64,000 bases of DNA from positions 1-64,000 of the forward strand of contig NZ_CAJKOX010000018.1 of the NCBI RefSeq assembly GCF_905201705.1, in the 5' to 3' direction. The position numbers and the translations under genes were made by a program. The first letter of the stretch is position 1; every line of letters begins with the position of its first letter. The notes under the pieces were generated by a model. That model was not told the DNA's origin. It ran no database searches and saw nothing but the letters and a program-made list of their open reading frames with translations. Shown in pieces: positions 1 through 7,175 of the stretch. Source of the DNA: an uncultured Marvinbryantia sp. (lineage in GTDB: Bacteria; Bacillota; Clostridia; Lachnospirales; Lachnospiraceae).

Positions 1-638
1 GCGAGCCGTTGCCGACACCGGTTCCTTCGGCAGAACCGGTTGTGAAGCCTTCTCCGTCTGCTGTGCCGGTTGTTGCAGAAGTAACCGAAGAAGCTCCGGT
101 GAGAAAGAAGGAAAAGCCTGCCGTGCCAAAGCCCTCGCTGACACCGGAGCCTGTCCTTGTGCCGCCGTCACCATCTCCAACCCAGCAGGTGCTGCCAAAG
201 ATCGTAGAAGAAGAGAGCGTGGTACTTCCTACGGCAGCGGCACAGCCGGAGGATGCGGGAGGGGAACCGCTTGTGCTGAAGCGCAGATGGGCAGTCTTTA
301 CACCGGTCATTAAAATGCTGTCCATTACCTCGGGAACGGTTCTTTCTCTGGCAGCGCTTGTACTGTTGCTTCTTTATCTACGGAGAAGCGTGAGAGTCTA
401 TAATGATAATGGCAAAGGCAGAATGAAGTATCTGGGAAGAGCTGCCGTGACACTTTCCGAAGAAGGATATTACATCCGGATTACGGAGAAGCTTGAGGAA
501 CGTGCCGCAACGAACCGTTACAGCATCCGCCCGGATCTGTTCCTGATCGGAAAGAACAGCAGCTGGGAGATTTATGTGGTGAAGGACGGCAGGAAAAAGT
601 CCGTGTATCTTGACAGGGAGATGACCTTTACCATTTAA
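1..638 (+). CDS. Proline-rich single-pass membrane protein, C-terminal part (5' end outside window)
   Basis: The frame is open at the left edge, so this is the C-terminal part of a longer protein. The visible portion begins with about 80 residues very rich in Pro, Val, Glu and Ser, a typical extended extracellular linker. A hydrophobic helix follows at about residues 103-124 (SGTVLSLAALVLLLLYL). The last ~85 residues are a compact basic domain of mixed beta character ending at TFTI. This layout suggests a surface domain joined by a wall-spanning linker and a membrane helix to a cytoplasmic tail. I do not recognise the family and infer no function. No clear intrinsic terminator follows; the next promoter starts about 35 bases downstream. 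Confidence 0.6.
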   Translation, partial: EPLPTPVPSAEPVVKPSPSAVPVVAEVTEEAPVRKKEKPAVPKPSLTPEPVLVPPSPSPTQQVLPKIVEEESVVLPTAAAQPEDAGGEPLVLKRRWAVFTPVIKMLSITSGTVLSLAALVLLLLYLRRSVRVYNDNGKGRMKYLGRAAVTLSEEGYYIRITEKLEERAATNRYSIRPDLFLIGKNSSWEIYVVKDGRKKSVYLDREMTFTI

Positions 639-674
639 GGTATGTATAACTATAACAAAAAGATGCATAAACTA

Positions 675-703
675 TTGACTTTCCGAATCTGCCGTGATAG
701 ATT
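675..703 (+). promoter_or_regulatory. Sigma-A promoter for the amino-acid ABC transporter genes
   Basis: TTGACT (675-680), a 17-base spacer and TAGATT (698-703) match the -35/-10 consensus well. Predicted transcription start is near 710, about 48 bases before the binding-protein start codon. Confidence 0.6.
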
Positions 704-757
704 TTAGTTGTTTTAGAAACTAGATTCGCGTTTAAAAACGCAGAAATGAGGAGAGTT

Positions 758-1672
758 ATGAAAAAATTATTAGCCGTTTTATTAACAGCAGCAATGACAA
801 TGGCTATGCTGACCGCATGCGGAAGCAGCACAGAAGCCACAGACACCACAACAGAAACTACTGAAGCAGAAGCTGATACCACAACAGATGATGCAGCAGT
901 AGAAGAAACTGCAGAAGCTGCAGATGCAGCAGATGCAGCAGATGCAGCAGAAGAAACCGCTGACACAGAAGCCGCTGTTTCCGAAGCACTTGCAGATGGT
1001 ATGCTTACCGCAGGTACGAACGCAGAGTTCCCTCCATTTGAGTATGTTGGGGATGATGGAGAAGCAGATGGTTTCGATATCGCTTTAATCAAGGCAATCG
1101 GTGAGAAGCTTGGCGTAGACGTTCAGGTAGACAACATGGAGTTCGCATCCTTAGTATCCTCCATCGGTAACAAGATTGATGTTGCAATTGCAGGTATGAC
1201 CATAACCGATGAAAGAAAAGAAGCAGTTGATTTCTCCGAGCCTTATTATGAAGCAGTTCAGTATGTTCTTCTTCCTGAGGGAAGCGAGATTGCAACCGCA
1301 GAGGATCTGAAGAACAAGACCATCGGTGTCCAGCTTGGAACAACAGGTGACTTCATTGCATCCGATATCGAAGGAACTACAGTGAATACCTATAACAAGG
1401 GTGTGGATGCGGTAAACGACCTGATCAACGGAAGAGTAGACTGTGTCATCATTGACAAGAATCCGGCACTCGTATTTGAAAGCAAGTTCCAGGATGACGG
1501 TTCCAAGATTACAGCAGTTGACGGTGCACAGTTTGAGTTCGAACCGGAATATTATGCAATTGCGGTTCCCAAGGGAGATACCGCTTTAGTAGATGCCATC
1601 AACAAGGCTATTGAAGAATTAAAGGCAGATGGAACTTTTGATGAACTGGTAAAGACATATATTGAAGAATAA
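758..1672 (+). CDS. Polar amino-acid ABC transporter substrate-binding lipoprotein
   Basis: Extracellular solute-binding protein of the bacterial SBP family 3 (304 aa), delivering an amino acid to the permease and ATPase encoded next. The signal peptide starts MKKLLAVLL and ends in a lipobox LTAC, giving lipid attachment at Cys21. About 55 residues of low-complexity Thr/Glu/Ala/Asp linker follow. The periplasmic-binding fold starts near GMLTAGTNAEFPPFEY and contains the family signature FDIALIKAIGEKLG. The start is set at 758 because GAGGAG lies just upstream; an in-frame ATG at 746 lacks an RBS. A strong terminator separates it from the permease, so it is probably made in excess. The exact amino acid cannot be read from sequence. 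Confidence 0.92.
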   Translation: MKKLLAVLLTAAMTMAMLTACGSSTEATDTTTETTEAEADTTTDDAAVEETAEAADAADAADAAEETADTEAAVSEALADGMLTAGTNAEFPPFEYVGDDGEADGFDIALIKAIGEKLGVDVQVDNMEFASLVSSIGNKIDVAIAGMTITDERKEAVDFSEPYYEAVQYVLLPEGSEIATAEDLKNKTIGVQLGTTGDFIASDIEGTTVNTYNKGVDAVNDLINGRVDCVIIDKNPALVFESKFQDDGSKITAVDGAQFEFEPEYYAIAVPKGDTALVDAINKAIEELKADGTFDELVKTYIEE

Positions 1673-1712
1673 TCTTTTTTGTGTTAATATTCAATATAGC
1701 GTATAGCATATC

Positions 1713-1745
1713 AAAGAGGATAGCATATTATGCTATCCTCTTTTC
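1713..1745 (+). terminator. Intrinsic terminator after the binding-protein gene
   Basis: Perfect 13-bp inverted repeat AAAGAGGATAGCA / TGCTATCCTCTTT with a 5-base loop, ending in a T-run. It probably lowers permease/ATPase expression relative to the binding protein. Confidence 0.85.
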
Positions 1746-1762
1746 ATTGCCATGCATATGAG

Positions 1763-1925
1763 AAAATGATCCAGTGGATCATTTTTGAGTGTAGAGCACT
1801 TAGAGAAGACGATCCGAAGGAGAAGTCTGAGCTTAGTGCGAACGGTACCGGGACACTTAATGAGAACGAGCGAAGCGAAGTACGAATTTAGTATCCAGGT
1901 ACATGTAGAGCACATACATATACAT
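1763..1925. repeat. REP-like intergenic palindromic element
   Basis: Between the terminator and the permease gene lies about 160 bases with no supported ORF. It holds a perfect 11-bp inverted repeat (AAAATGATCCA at 1763, TGGATCATTTT ending 1785). The decamer TGTAGAGCAC occurs twice, near 1792 and 1906. The motif GAGCGAAGCGA is at 1868, and partly paired arms run between 1798 and 1840. The same GAGCGAAGCGA motif sits in the loop of the large palindrome at 3574-3770. It looks like a dispersed palindromic repeat inside the operon. Confidence 0.55.
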
Positions 1926-1951
1926 AGTCAAACAGGAAGGGTTAAGCACAG

Positions 1952-2653
1952 ATGTTGGAATGGTTGAACAAGGTAGAAGGAAGCTTTTATAAAGCATTCC
2001 TTGCAGAAGACCGGTGGAAATTATATTTTGCCGGACTGGGAGTGACACTGAAGGTTGCGTTTTTTGCCGCAATCCTCGGACTGGTAATTGGAACGGTGAT
2101 TGCACTGATGAAGCTTTCTACCGGAAAGAAAGGAAAGGGAACCATCTGGTCCTTTATCGCGAACTGCTATATTGACGTGATCCGTGGAACACCGTCGGTG
2201 CTGCAGCTGTTAATTATGTGGTTCATCATTATGAAGAGCTGTAAGAACGGTGTACTTGTTGCAGTTCTTTCTTTTGGTATCAACAGCGGCGCTTATGTGG
2301 CAGAGATTGTCCGTGCCGGAATCCTTGCAGTAGACAAAGGACAGACGGAAGCCGGCAGATCACTTGGTTTATCCAAGGCACAGACCATGATCTATATAGT
2401 CATTCCACAGGCAATCAAGAATGTGCTGCCTCCGATCGGTAATGAATTTATCGTGCTGTTAAAGGAGACCGCGATTGTCGGCTACGTGAGCCTGACAGAT
2501 CTTACCAGAGCCGCAAACCAGATTTCTTCGAGAACCTACGAAGCATTTATGCCATTGATTGGTGCAGCAGTGATTTACTTTGTGATTATCAAGATTTTAA
2601 CCATTCTGCTAGGTGTATTGGAGAGGAGGCTGCGTAAGAGTGATAATCGTTAA
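1952..2653 (+). CDS. Amino-acid ABC transporter permease
   Basis: Integral membrane subunit (233 aa) of the HisM/GlnP type. After a short N-terminus it carries the characteristic segments GLGVTLKVAFFAAILGL and DVIRGTPSVLQLLIMWF, and the coupling motif EAGRSLGLSKAQTMIYIVIPQ (the EAA loop that contacts the ATPase), with about five hydrophobic helices. An RBS AGGAAGGG precedes the ATG. Its 3' end overlaps the ATPase gene, so the two are translationally coupled. It partners the binding lipoprotein upstream. Confidence 0.93.
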   Translation: MLEWLNKVEGSFYKAFLAEDRWKLYFAGLGVTLKVAFFAAILGLVIGTVIALMKLSTGKKGKGTIWSFIANCYIDVIRGTPSVLQLLIMWFIIMKSCKNGVLVAVLSFGINSGAYVAEIVRAGILAVDKGQTEAGRSLGLSKAQTMIYIVIPQAIKNVLPPIGNEFIVLLKETAIVGYVSLTDLTRAANQISSRTYEAFMPLIGAAVIYFVIIKILTILLGVLERRLRKSDNR

Positions 2654-3425
2654 GGATCTTCATAAAAAATTTGACAATAACCACGTACTTCGTGGCGTGA
2701 ATTATCATGTACATCAGGGAGAAAAGATCGTTATTATCGGTCCCTCCGGCTCCGGTAAAAGTACGTTCCTTAGATGCCTCAATTTACTGGAAACACCGAC
2801 AAGCGGTGAGATCTGGTTTGATGGACAGCTGATTACAAGTGATAAGGTAAACATCAATCACGTACGTCAGCATATGGGCATGGTATTCCAGCACTTCAAC
2901 CTGTTCAACAATATGACTGTGATCGAGAATATCATGATGGCACCGGTCTATGTGCGCTGTAAAGAGCTAAAGAAGGCAAAGAGAAAAGGAACGCTGGCAC
3001 CTGATGCGCCGAAGACAAAGGCAGAGATCAAAGCACAGGCGAGAGCGGAAGCTCTGGAGCTGTTACGCCGCATCGGTCTTGAGGATAAAGCAGACGTTTA
3101 TCCGTCCACGCTTTCCGGCGGACAGAAGCAGCGTGTGGCCATCGTCCGCGCTCTGGCGATGAAACCGGATGTGATCCTCTTTGACGAGCCGACGAGTGCC
3201 CTTGACCCGGAGATGGTAGGCGAGGTACTGGATCTCATGAAGGAGCTTGCAAACGAGGGAATGACCATGGTCGTTGTCACCCACGAGATGGGCTTTGCGA
3301 GAGAGGTCGCAAACCGCGTGCTGTTCATGGACCAGGGAAGGATCCTCGAAGAAGCTCCGCCGGAGGAATTCTTCGCGCATCCGAAGAATGAGAGAACGAA
3401 GGAATTTTTATCGAAGGTCCTGTAA
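2640..3425 (+). CDS. Amino-acid ABC transporter ATP-binding protein
   Basis: Cytoplasmic ATPase of the GlnQ/HisP group (about 261 aa) powering import through the preceding permease. Visible motifs: Walker A GPSGSGKS (about residues 36-43), Q-loop FQHFNLF, ABC signature LSGGQ, Walker B VILFDEPTSALDPE and switch His in VVTHEM. A Lys/Arg-rich insertion (KELKKAKRKGTLAPDAPKTK) sits between Q-loop and signature and is longer than in the classical enzymes. The start is taken as GTG at 2640, ten bases after GAGAGGAGG and overlapping the permease stop; an upstream in-frame GTG at 2613 has no RBS. Confidence 0.92.
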   Translation: MIIVKDLHKKFDNNHVLRGVNYHVHQGEKIVIIGPSGSGKSTFLRCLNLLETPTSGEIWFDGQLITSDKVNINHVRQHMGMVFQHFNLFNNMTVIENIMMAPVYVRCKELKKAKRKGTLAPDAPKTKAEIKAQARAEALELLRRIGLEDKADVYPSTLSGGQKQRVAIVRALAMKPDVILFDEPTSALDPEMVGEVLDLMKELANEGMTMVVVTHEMGFAREVANRVLFMDQGRILEEAPPEEFFAHPKNERTKEFLSKVL

Positions 3426-3438
3426 ATATTAGATAATG

Positions 3439-3486
3439 AAAAGCTTCTTGTTGCCTGAAAGATGGAAACGAGAGGCTTTTTTTATT
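3439..3486 (+). terminator. Intrinsic terminator after the ABC ATPase
   Basis: AAGCTTCTTGTT pairs (with G-U pairs) with AACGAGAGGCTT and is followed by TTTTTTT. Confidence 0.7.
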
Positions 3487-3573
3487 TACGCGACAACTGA
3501 CCAAAGTCCGCTCTTGCGCAAAATCTTGTTCCCAATAGTGCCCCTTCTCCTTGGCGTGCCAACTACACAGCAG

Positions 3574-3770
3574 CAGGGAACTTTCAGAAAGCAGTGCCTG
3601 GATACAGGGATCTGGTTCCTCTTGGCTCGCAGGTGAATGCGTTGGAAAAAAGATGATGCTTGTCTGAGCGAAGCGAGTTGCATCATCTTTTTTTCGTCCC
3701 TAGCAGTCGCCTGCAAGCCTAGAGGAACCTTCCCTGAATCCCACAAGCACTGCTTTCTGAAAGTTCCCTG
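3574..3770. repeat. Large interrupted palindrome (about 197 bp)
   Basis: Outer arms of 24 bp are perfectly inverted (3574-3597 and 3747-3770; core GGAACTTTCAGAAAGCAG). Inner arms are also largely complementary (GGTTCCTCTTGGCT against AGCCTAGAGGAACC). The centre is a further hairpin (AAAAAAGATGATGC / GCATCATCTTTTTTT) whose loop contains GAGCGAAGCGAG. No convincing gene lies in 3487-3809. It could act as a bidirectional terminator or be a non-autonomous palindromic element. Confidence 0.75.
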
Positions 3771-3809
3771 CCCCGCCAATCAACTAAAACTCCACGAAAA
3801 CTCTTATTT

Positions 3810-5393
3810 CTCAACAGGGATTTCGCTTTTAAGAAAAAATCCCCCATTTTGCCAATAATTTATGAGACAAAACGGGGAATCAAAATACGGAATAAAAATT
3901 ACAGTTTTTTTATGTATAAACAATCAAAAAGGACACCTTTTCGTGTATAATTATGTTACCACAACACAAAACGAAAGAAGGTGTCCTTAATGAAAAATTA
4001 GCATTAAAAAAACTGTTAACTTATATAACAAGTGTATATAAAATTCCGCAAAAAATCAAGTGTTTATCTGATCAAAGAGAAAGAAAATCAATTCCGCTGT
4101 TTAATATCGTTATGCCGGTGCTACTCTTTCTGATGCTACAGTATGAAAGTTTTCACACTGTTTTTTCTGCACCAGAAAGTATGTCCAAACGGTTGCGGAA
4201 CTGTATTACTGGAAAAATTCCAAAGGTGGATGCAGTCAGGGATCTTTTGTCCAGAATCAGTCCGGAAGAAATCCAAAAGATCCACGAGGAGACGATTGAT
4301 ATATTAAAAAAGAACCGCGTATTCCGGGAAGGAACCATCGGTAGATATGTTGTGGCCGGAATTGATGGGGTAGAATTATTCAGCAGTACAAAAAAATCCT
4401 GTCCGGACTGTCTTACCCGGAAAAACCGCGCAGGGGAAACGGAATATTTCCACCGGAGTGTAGTCTGTATGACGGTTGGAAAAGCACCGCATGTAATTCT
4501 GGGTCAGGAAATGTTAAAACCAAGGGACGGAGCAGAAAAAGATGAAGGGGAACTGACAGGAGGAAAACGCCTGATCAAACGGCTGAGGCAAAGACATGTC
4601 CACTTTGCAGATGTGATCGTGGCAGACGCATTGTACCTGAATGCACCATTCATCAATACTGTAAAGGAAAATGGACTGGATGCAGTTATCCGTTTAAAAG
4701 ATGAAAAACGGTTAATCTTTCAGGATGCAGAGGGGCTTTTTAACCAGGGAAAAGGGAAAAAGAAATCATTCCAACACGGGAAAAAGACGATCGAGGTATG
4801 GGATCTATCAAAGTTTGAGATGGAAAACTGTCCATACAGACTTCGGGTAGTGAGATACCATGAAAGCTGGCAGGAAAACGGGAAGGAAGCAGAACGATGG
4901 ATATGGTTGGTCACAACACTGGAAGAGACAGCTCCGCCGGTTTTATGGGAGATGATGAATTGCAGGTGGGATATCGAGGAAAATGGATTCCATCAGTTGA
5001 AGACGTACTACCATGCAAAGCATTGTTATTGTCATGCGGCAGTAGAAACCATATTTAATTTGATGATCATAGGATTCAACATGAGGGAACTGTACTTGTA
5101 TCGTCGGATTCAGAGGTTTGAAAGAAGTGGAATTACCCGAAAGAGTGTAAGCCGAATCTTCAGAGATGATCTGCTGACAGAGAAAGTAAAACAGATCCTA
5201 TACCAAAAAGGTGGATAGGATCTATATAAAAGGAATCAAAAACAGCATAAGAAAAAAGGCAGAAAGAAAGCACAGGGGGAACTTTGTGCGCATTGGGATC
5301 CAAAGGAGTAACAGTTGTGAGTAGAACGACCTGGCAACAGATTTTATATAAAATGCATAAACCTCAAAAGCTAAAAGCGAAACCCCTGAGTAG
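3810..5393 (+). mobile_element. Insertion sequence with a DDE transposase, about 1.58 kb
   Basis: Imperfect terminal inverted repeats of about 24 bp bound the transposase gene. The left end reads CTCAACAGGGATTTCGCTTT (3810 on) and the right end, on the opposite strand, CTACTCAGGGGTTTCGCTTT (from 5393). The inner TTTCGCTTTTA is identical. I could not recognise a target-site duplication, so the exact outer bases may be off by a few. The element lies between the palindrome at 3574-3770 and the small-peptide locus at 5441-5707. Confidence 0.75.
3953..5218 (+). CDS. IS4-superfamily-like DDE transposase
   Basis: Transposase of 421 aa, full length. The acidic triad is visible as D in GIDGVELF (about residue 138), D in VIVADALY (about 225) and E in WDIEENGFHQLK (about 346), the last with the W-x-I-E-x-x-F spacing typical of IS4-related enzymes. 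The C-terminus is basic. The ATG at 3953 is the only conventional start that keeps the conserved N-terminal block (KLALKKLLTYITSVYK). It sits in the loop of a hairpin formed by AAGGACACC (3929-3937) and GGTGTCCTT (3980-3988), and just after a TATAAT-like sequence. The start is therefore less certain than the rest. Confidence 0.85.
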   Translation: MLPQHKTKEGVLNEKLALKKLLTYITSVYKIPQKIKCLSDQRERKSIPLFNIVMPVLLFLMLQYESFHTVFSAPESMSKRLRNCITGKIPKVDAVRDLLSRISPEEIQKIHEETIDILKKNRVFREGTIGRYVVAGIDGVELFSSTKKSCPDCLTRKNRAGETEYFHRSVVCMTVGKAPHVILGQEMLKPRDGAEKDEGELTGGKRLIKRLRQRHVHFADVIVADALYLNAPFINTVKENGLDAVIRLKDEKRLIFQDAEGLFNQGKGKKKSFQHGKKTIEVWDLSKFEMENCPYRLRVVRYHESWQENGKEAERWIWLVTTLEETAPPVLWEMMNCRWDIEENGFHQLKTYYHAKHCYCHAAVETIFNLMIIGFNMRELYLYRRIQRFERSGITRKSVSRIFRDDLLTEKVKQILYQKGG

Positions 5394-5528
5394 CGTAAAA
5401 TAGACTTTATAGATCAAAGAAATTGTGATAGAATAATATAGGTGCCACCATAACGGTAGGCGGTTTGGCCCTCTTCGCAGAGGGCATGTGTGACCCTCTG
5501 ATACATAGTGAGAGGAGGGTGATGCCAT

Positions 5529-5633
5529 ATGGAAATCTTAGGTATTGTACTTGCAATCCTGAGCTTCGGAGCAACTTGCTTCAAGGCAGGATATTCACTT
5601 GGCAGAGACATCGAAAAAAACGCAAAAAAATAA
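5529..5633 (+). CDS. 34-residue membrane peptide, candidate type I toxin
   Basis: Small ORF beginning MEILGIVLAILSFGATC: one hydrophobic helix (residues 2-18), then a charged tail ending EKNAKK. GAGGAGGG lies nine bases before the ATG. A weak upstream promoter is possible (TTTATA at 5406, 17 bases, TAGAAT at 5429), placing the 5' end near 5441 in the left inverted repeat. The stop codon lies inside a bidirectional terminator, and a good promoter on the opposite strand (5722-5750) fires toward it. Hydrophobic peptide, charged tail and convergent antisense RNA sharing a terminator is the organisation of Fst/par-type and other type I toxin loci. The peptide family itself I do not recognise; toxicity is inferred. 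Confidence 0.6.
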   Translation: MEILGIVLAILSFGATCFKAGYSLGRDIEKNAKK

Positions 5634-5668
5634 CCGCCCAGTCCTCGCAAAACTAGCGGTTATTTTTT
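5627..5668. terminator. Bidirectional terminator of the peptide/antisense locus
   Basis: AAAATAACCGC (5627-5637) pairs with GCGGTTATTTT (5656-5666), with T-runs on both strands, so both the peptide mRNA and the antisense RNA can end here. Confidence 0.8.
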
Positions 5669-5721
5669 AATCCATATTTTCGAGGGCCAAGCCGTCTATC
5701 GGTGGCACTTCTCTTATCTAT

Positions 5722-5750
5722 AATATAACATCTCTTCTTTAAATATTCAA
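5722..5750 (-). promoter_or_regulatory. Antisense promoter facing the 34-aa peptide gene
   Basis: On the minus strand: TTGAAT (5750-5745), 17-base spacer, TATATT (5727-5722). The predicted RNA starts near 5715 and would run about 90 bases to the terminator at 5627-5668. Its 5' end carries the right inverted-repeat arm. Confidence 0.55.
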
Positions 5751-6056
5751 GAGGTCTTTCTGCGATTTTCCTGTAACACCTTCCATGCCATTTCCGTTAA
5801 AATCTTGGATATTTTCAAAATCAGTTGATAAGAGGACGGGATTTAAGTATAATATAAATGAGCCAGAAAGGTTTCCGTGTGGCGACACATGAAAGCTGTA
5901 CTCCGGCTGGGGAGGGTAATTACCAGCACTTTATGATACTCGGCAAGGCATCGAGGCTGACAGCCAGCATAAAACTCGCAATCATAAAAAATGCGTCGGA
6001 TAACTTTGGTTGTCCGGCGTTTCTGTTACCCAAATACCGTTGATAGGAAAAATCTA

Positions 6057-6158
6057 ATGAGGAAAAAGATCGATAAGAAAGAGATTGCAAAAGAAATTTG
6101 TAAAGCCGCGAAGTTATACAAAACCTCTTTCCTGCAGGAAGTTCGCATTTGTGTTTAA
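6057..6158 (+). pseudogene. Short fragment resembling the start of a longer gene
   Basis: A 33-codon ORF starts MRKKIDKKEIAKEICKAAKL and then stops. The opening resembles the N-terminus of longer mobile-element proteins, possibly the PBECR4-type nuclease-like family, so it is probably a remnant. Apart from the antisense promoter and right repeat arm, I see nothing else convincing in 5669-6218. Confidence 0.25.
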
Positions 6159-6218
6159 TGAAGAAAATAAAGTTATAAGGCAACTATCAATCAATACTTT
6201 ACGAAAGGATTTTCATTT

Positions 6219-7031
6219 ATGAAAGCAACCGTACTCAGCGACAACATCCCCGCCGAAAATCTCGGCTGTGAATGGGGATTATCCATTTTTATTGAATATC
6301 ATGGGAAACATATCCTTCTCGATGCCGGGGCATCCGGGCTTTTTCTGAAGAATGCTGATGTGCTTGGACTGAACATGAAAGACGTGGATTTCGGAGTTCT
6401 CTCCCACGCGCACTACGACCATGCAGACGGAATCCCGGAATTTTTCAGGGTAAATTCGTTTGCACCGTTCTATTTTAGGGAAACTACCGGAGAAAACTGC
6501 TGCAAAGGTGTCTGGAATTACAAGAAATACATCGGTATTCCAAAGGGCATGTTAAAAAAGTATCCGGACCGGATCAAGCTCGTCTCCGGGGACTTTTCCC
6601 CATGTGACGGGGTTTATCTGATTCCGCATAAGACTCCGGGACTGGAGAAAAAAGGAATCCGGGAGCACATGTACCTGAAGGAAAAACGGCGCTGGAGACC
6701 GGATTCCTTCTCCCATGAGCAAAGTCTTGTCTTCGACACACCGGACGGTCTTGTGATCTTCAACAGCTGTTCCCACGGCGGTGCCGATACCATTATCCGT
6801 GAGGTCACCGCGACTTTCCCGGATAAAAAAGTAAAAGCCCTGATCGGCGGCTTCCACCTCTACAATAAGACCGACGCAGAGATCCTTGCCCTCGCCGAAG
6901 GGATCCGCTCCACCGGTATTTCTGAAATCTACACCGGCCACTGCACCGGAGATCATGCCTTTGATCTCCTGCGAGAGACGTTAGGAGAATCCGTTCACAA
7001 GCTGCATGCGGGGCTTGTGATGGAGTTTTAG
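6219..7031 (+). CDS. MBL-fold metallo-hydrolase (COG1237-like)
   Basis: Metallo-beta-lactamase-fold protein of 270 aa. The metal-binding signature HAHYDHADG is at about residues 63-71. Further ligands are probably in NSCSHGG (about 187-193) and in the C-terminal GHCTGDHAF block; GGFHLYNK is typical of the COG1237 branch. That branch includes proteins annotated as dihydropterin/ribofuranosylaminobenzene phosphate synthases, but the substrate of bacterial members is usually unknown. AAAGGA lies upstream of the ATG. The gene stands alone, followed by a terminator shared with the convergent ATPase gene. Confidence 0.85.
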   Translation: MKATVLSDNIPAENLGCEWGLSIFIEYHGKHILLDAGASGLFLKNADVLGLNMKDVDFGVLSHAHYDHADGIPEFFRVNSFAPFYFRETTGENCCKGVWNYKKYIGIPKGMLKKYPDRIKLVSGDFSPCDGVYLIPHKTPGLEKKGIREHMYLKEKRRWRPDSFSHEQSLVFDTPDGLVIFNSCSHGGADTIIREVTATFPDKKVKALIGGFHLYNKTDAEILALAEGIRSTGISEIYTGHCTGDHAFDLLRETLGESVHKLHAGLVMEF

Positions 7032-7116
7032 TATGTCCCGGTCTGCAAATGCAATGCAAGCGCTAACCTTTCAATCACGGATTGAACAAGGAAATCGAAC
7101 CGAAGAACTTGTAAGT

Positions 7117-7150
7117 AAAAACGGCACTGTTTAAAACGGTGCCGTTTTTT
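7117..7150. terminator. Terminator between convergent genes
   Basis: AAAAACGGCAC pairs with GTGCCGTTTTTT. It serves the MBL-fold gene on the plus strand and plausibly the ATPase gene on the minus strand. Confidence 0.8.
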
Positions 7151-7175
7151 GCTTGTCTTGTCGTTTCAATAAATT

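Larger units (their letters stand above)
5441..5707. repeat. Inverted repeats flanking the 34-aa peptide gene
   Basis: GTGCCACC...CGG..TTGGCCCTC (5442-5474) reappears inverted at 5681-5707 (GAGGGCCAAGCCGTC..CGGTGGCAC). The arms enclose the small ORF and its terminator. They could pair in a read-through transcript, or mark a small mobile unit. Confidence 0.7.

Noticed and set aside
628..1092. Ser/Ala/Val-rich frame opposite the amino-acid binding protein
   Set aside because: It mirrors the Thr/Glu/Ala linker codons of the real lipoprotein and has no start signals.
5858..6043. 61-codon ORF after the small-peptide locus
   Set aside because: No RBS, no recognisable domain, and composition unlike neighbouring genes; probably chance.
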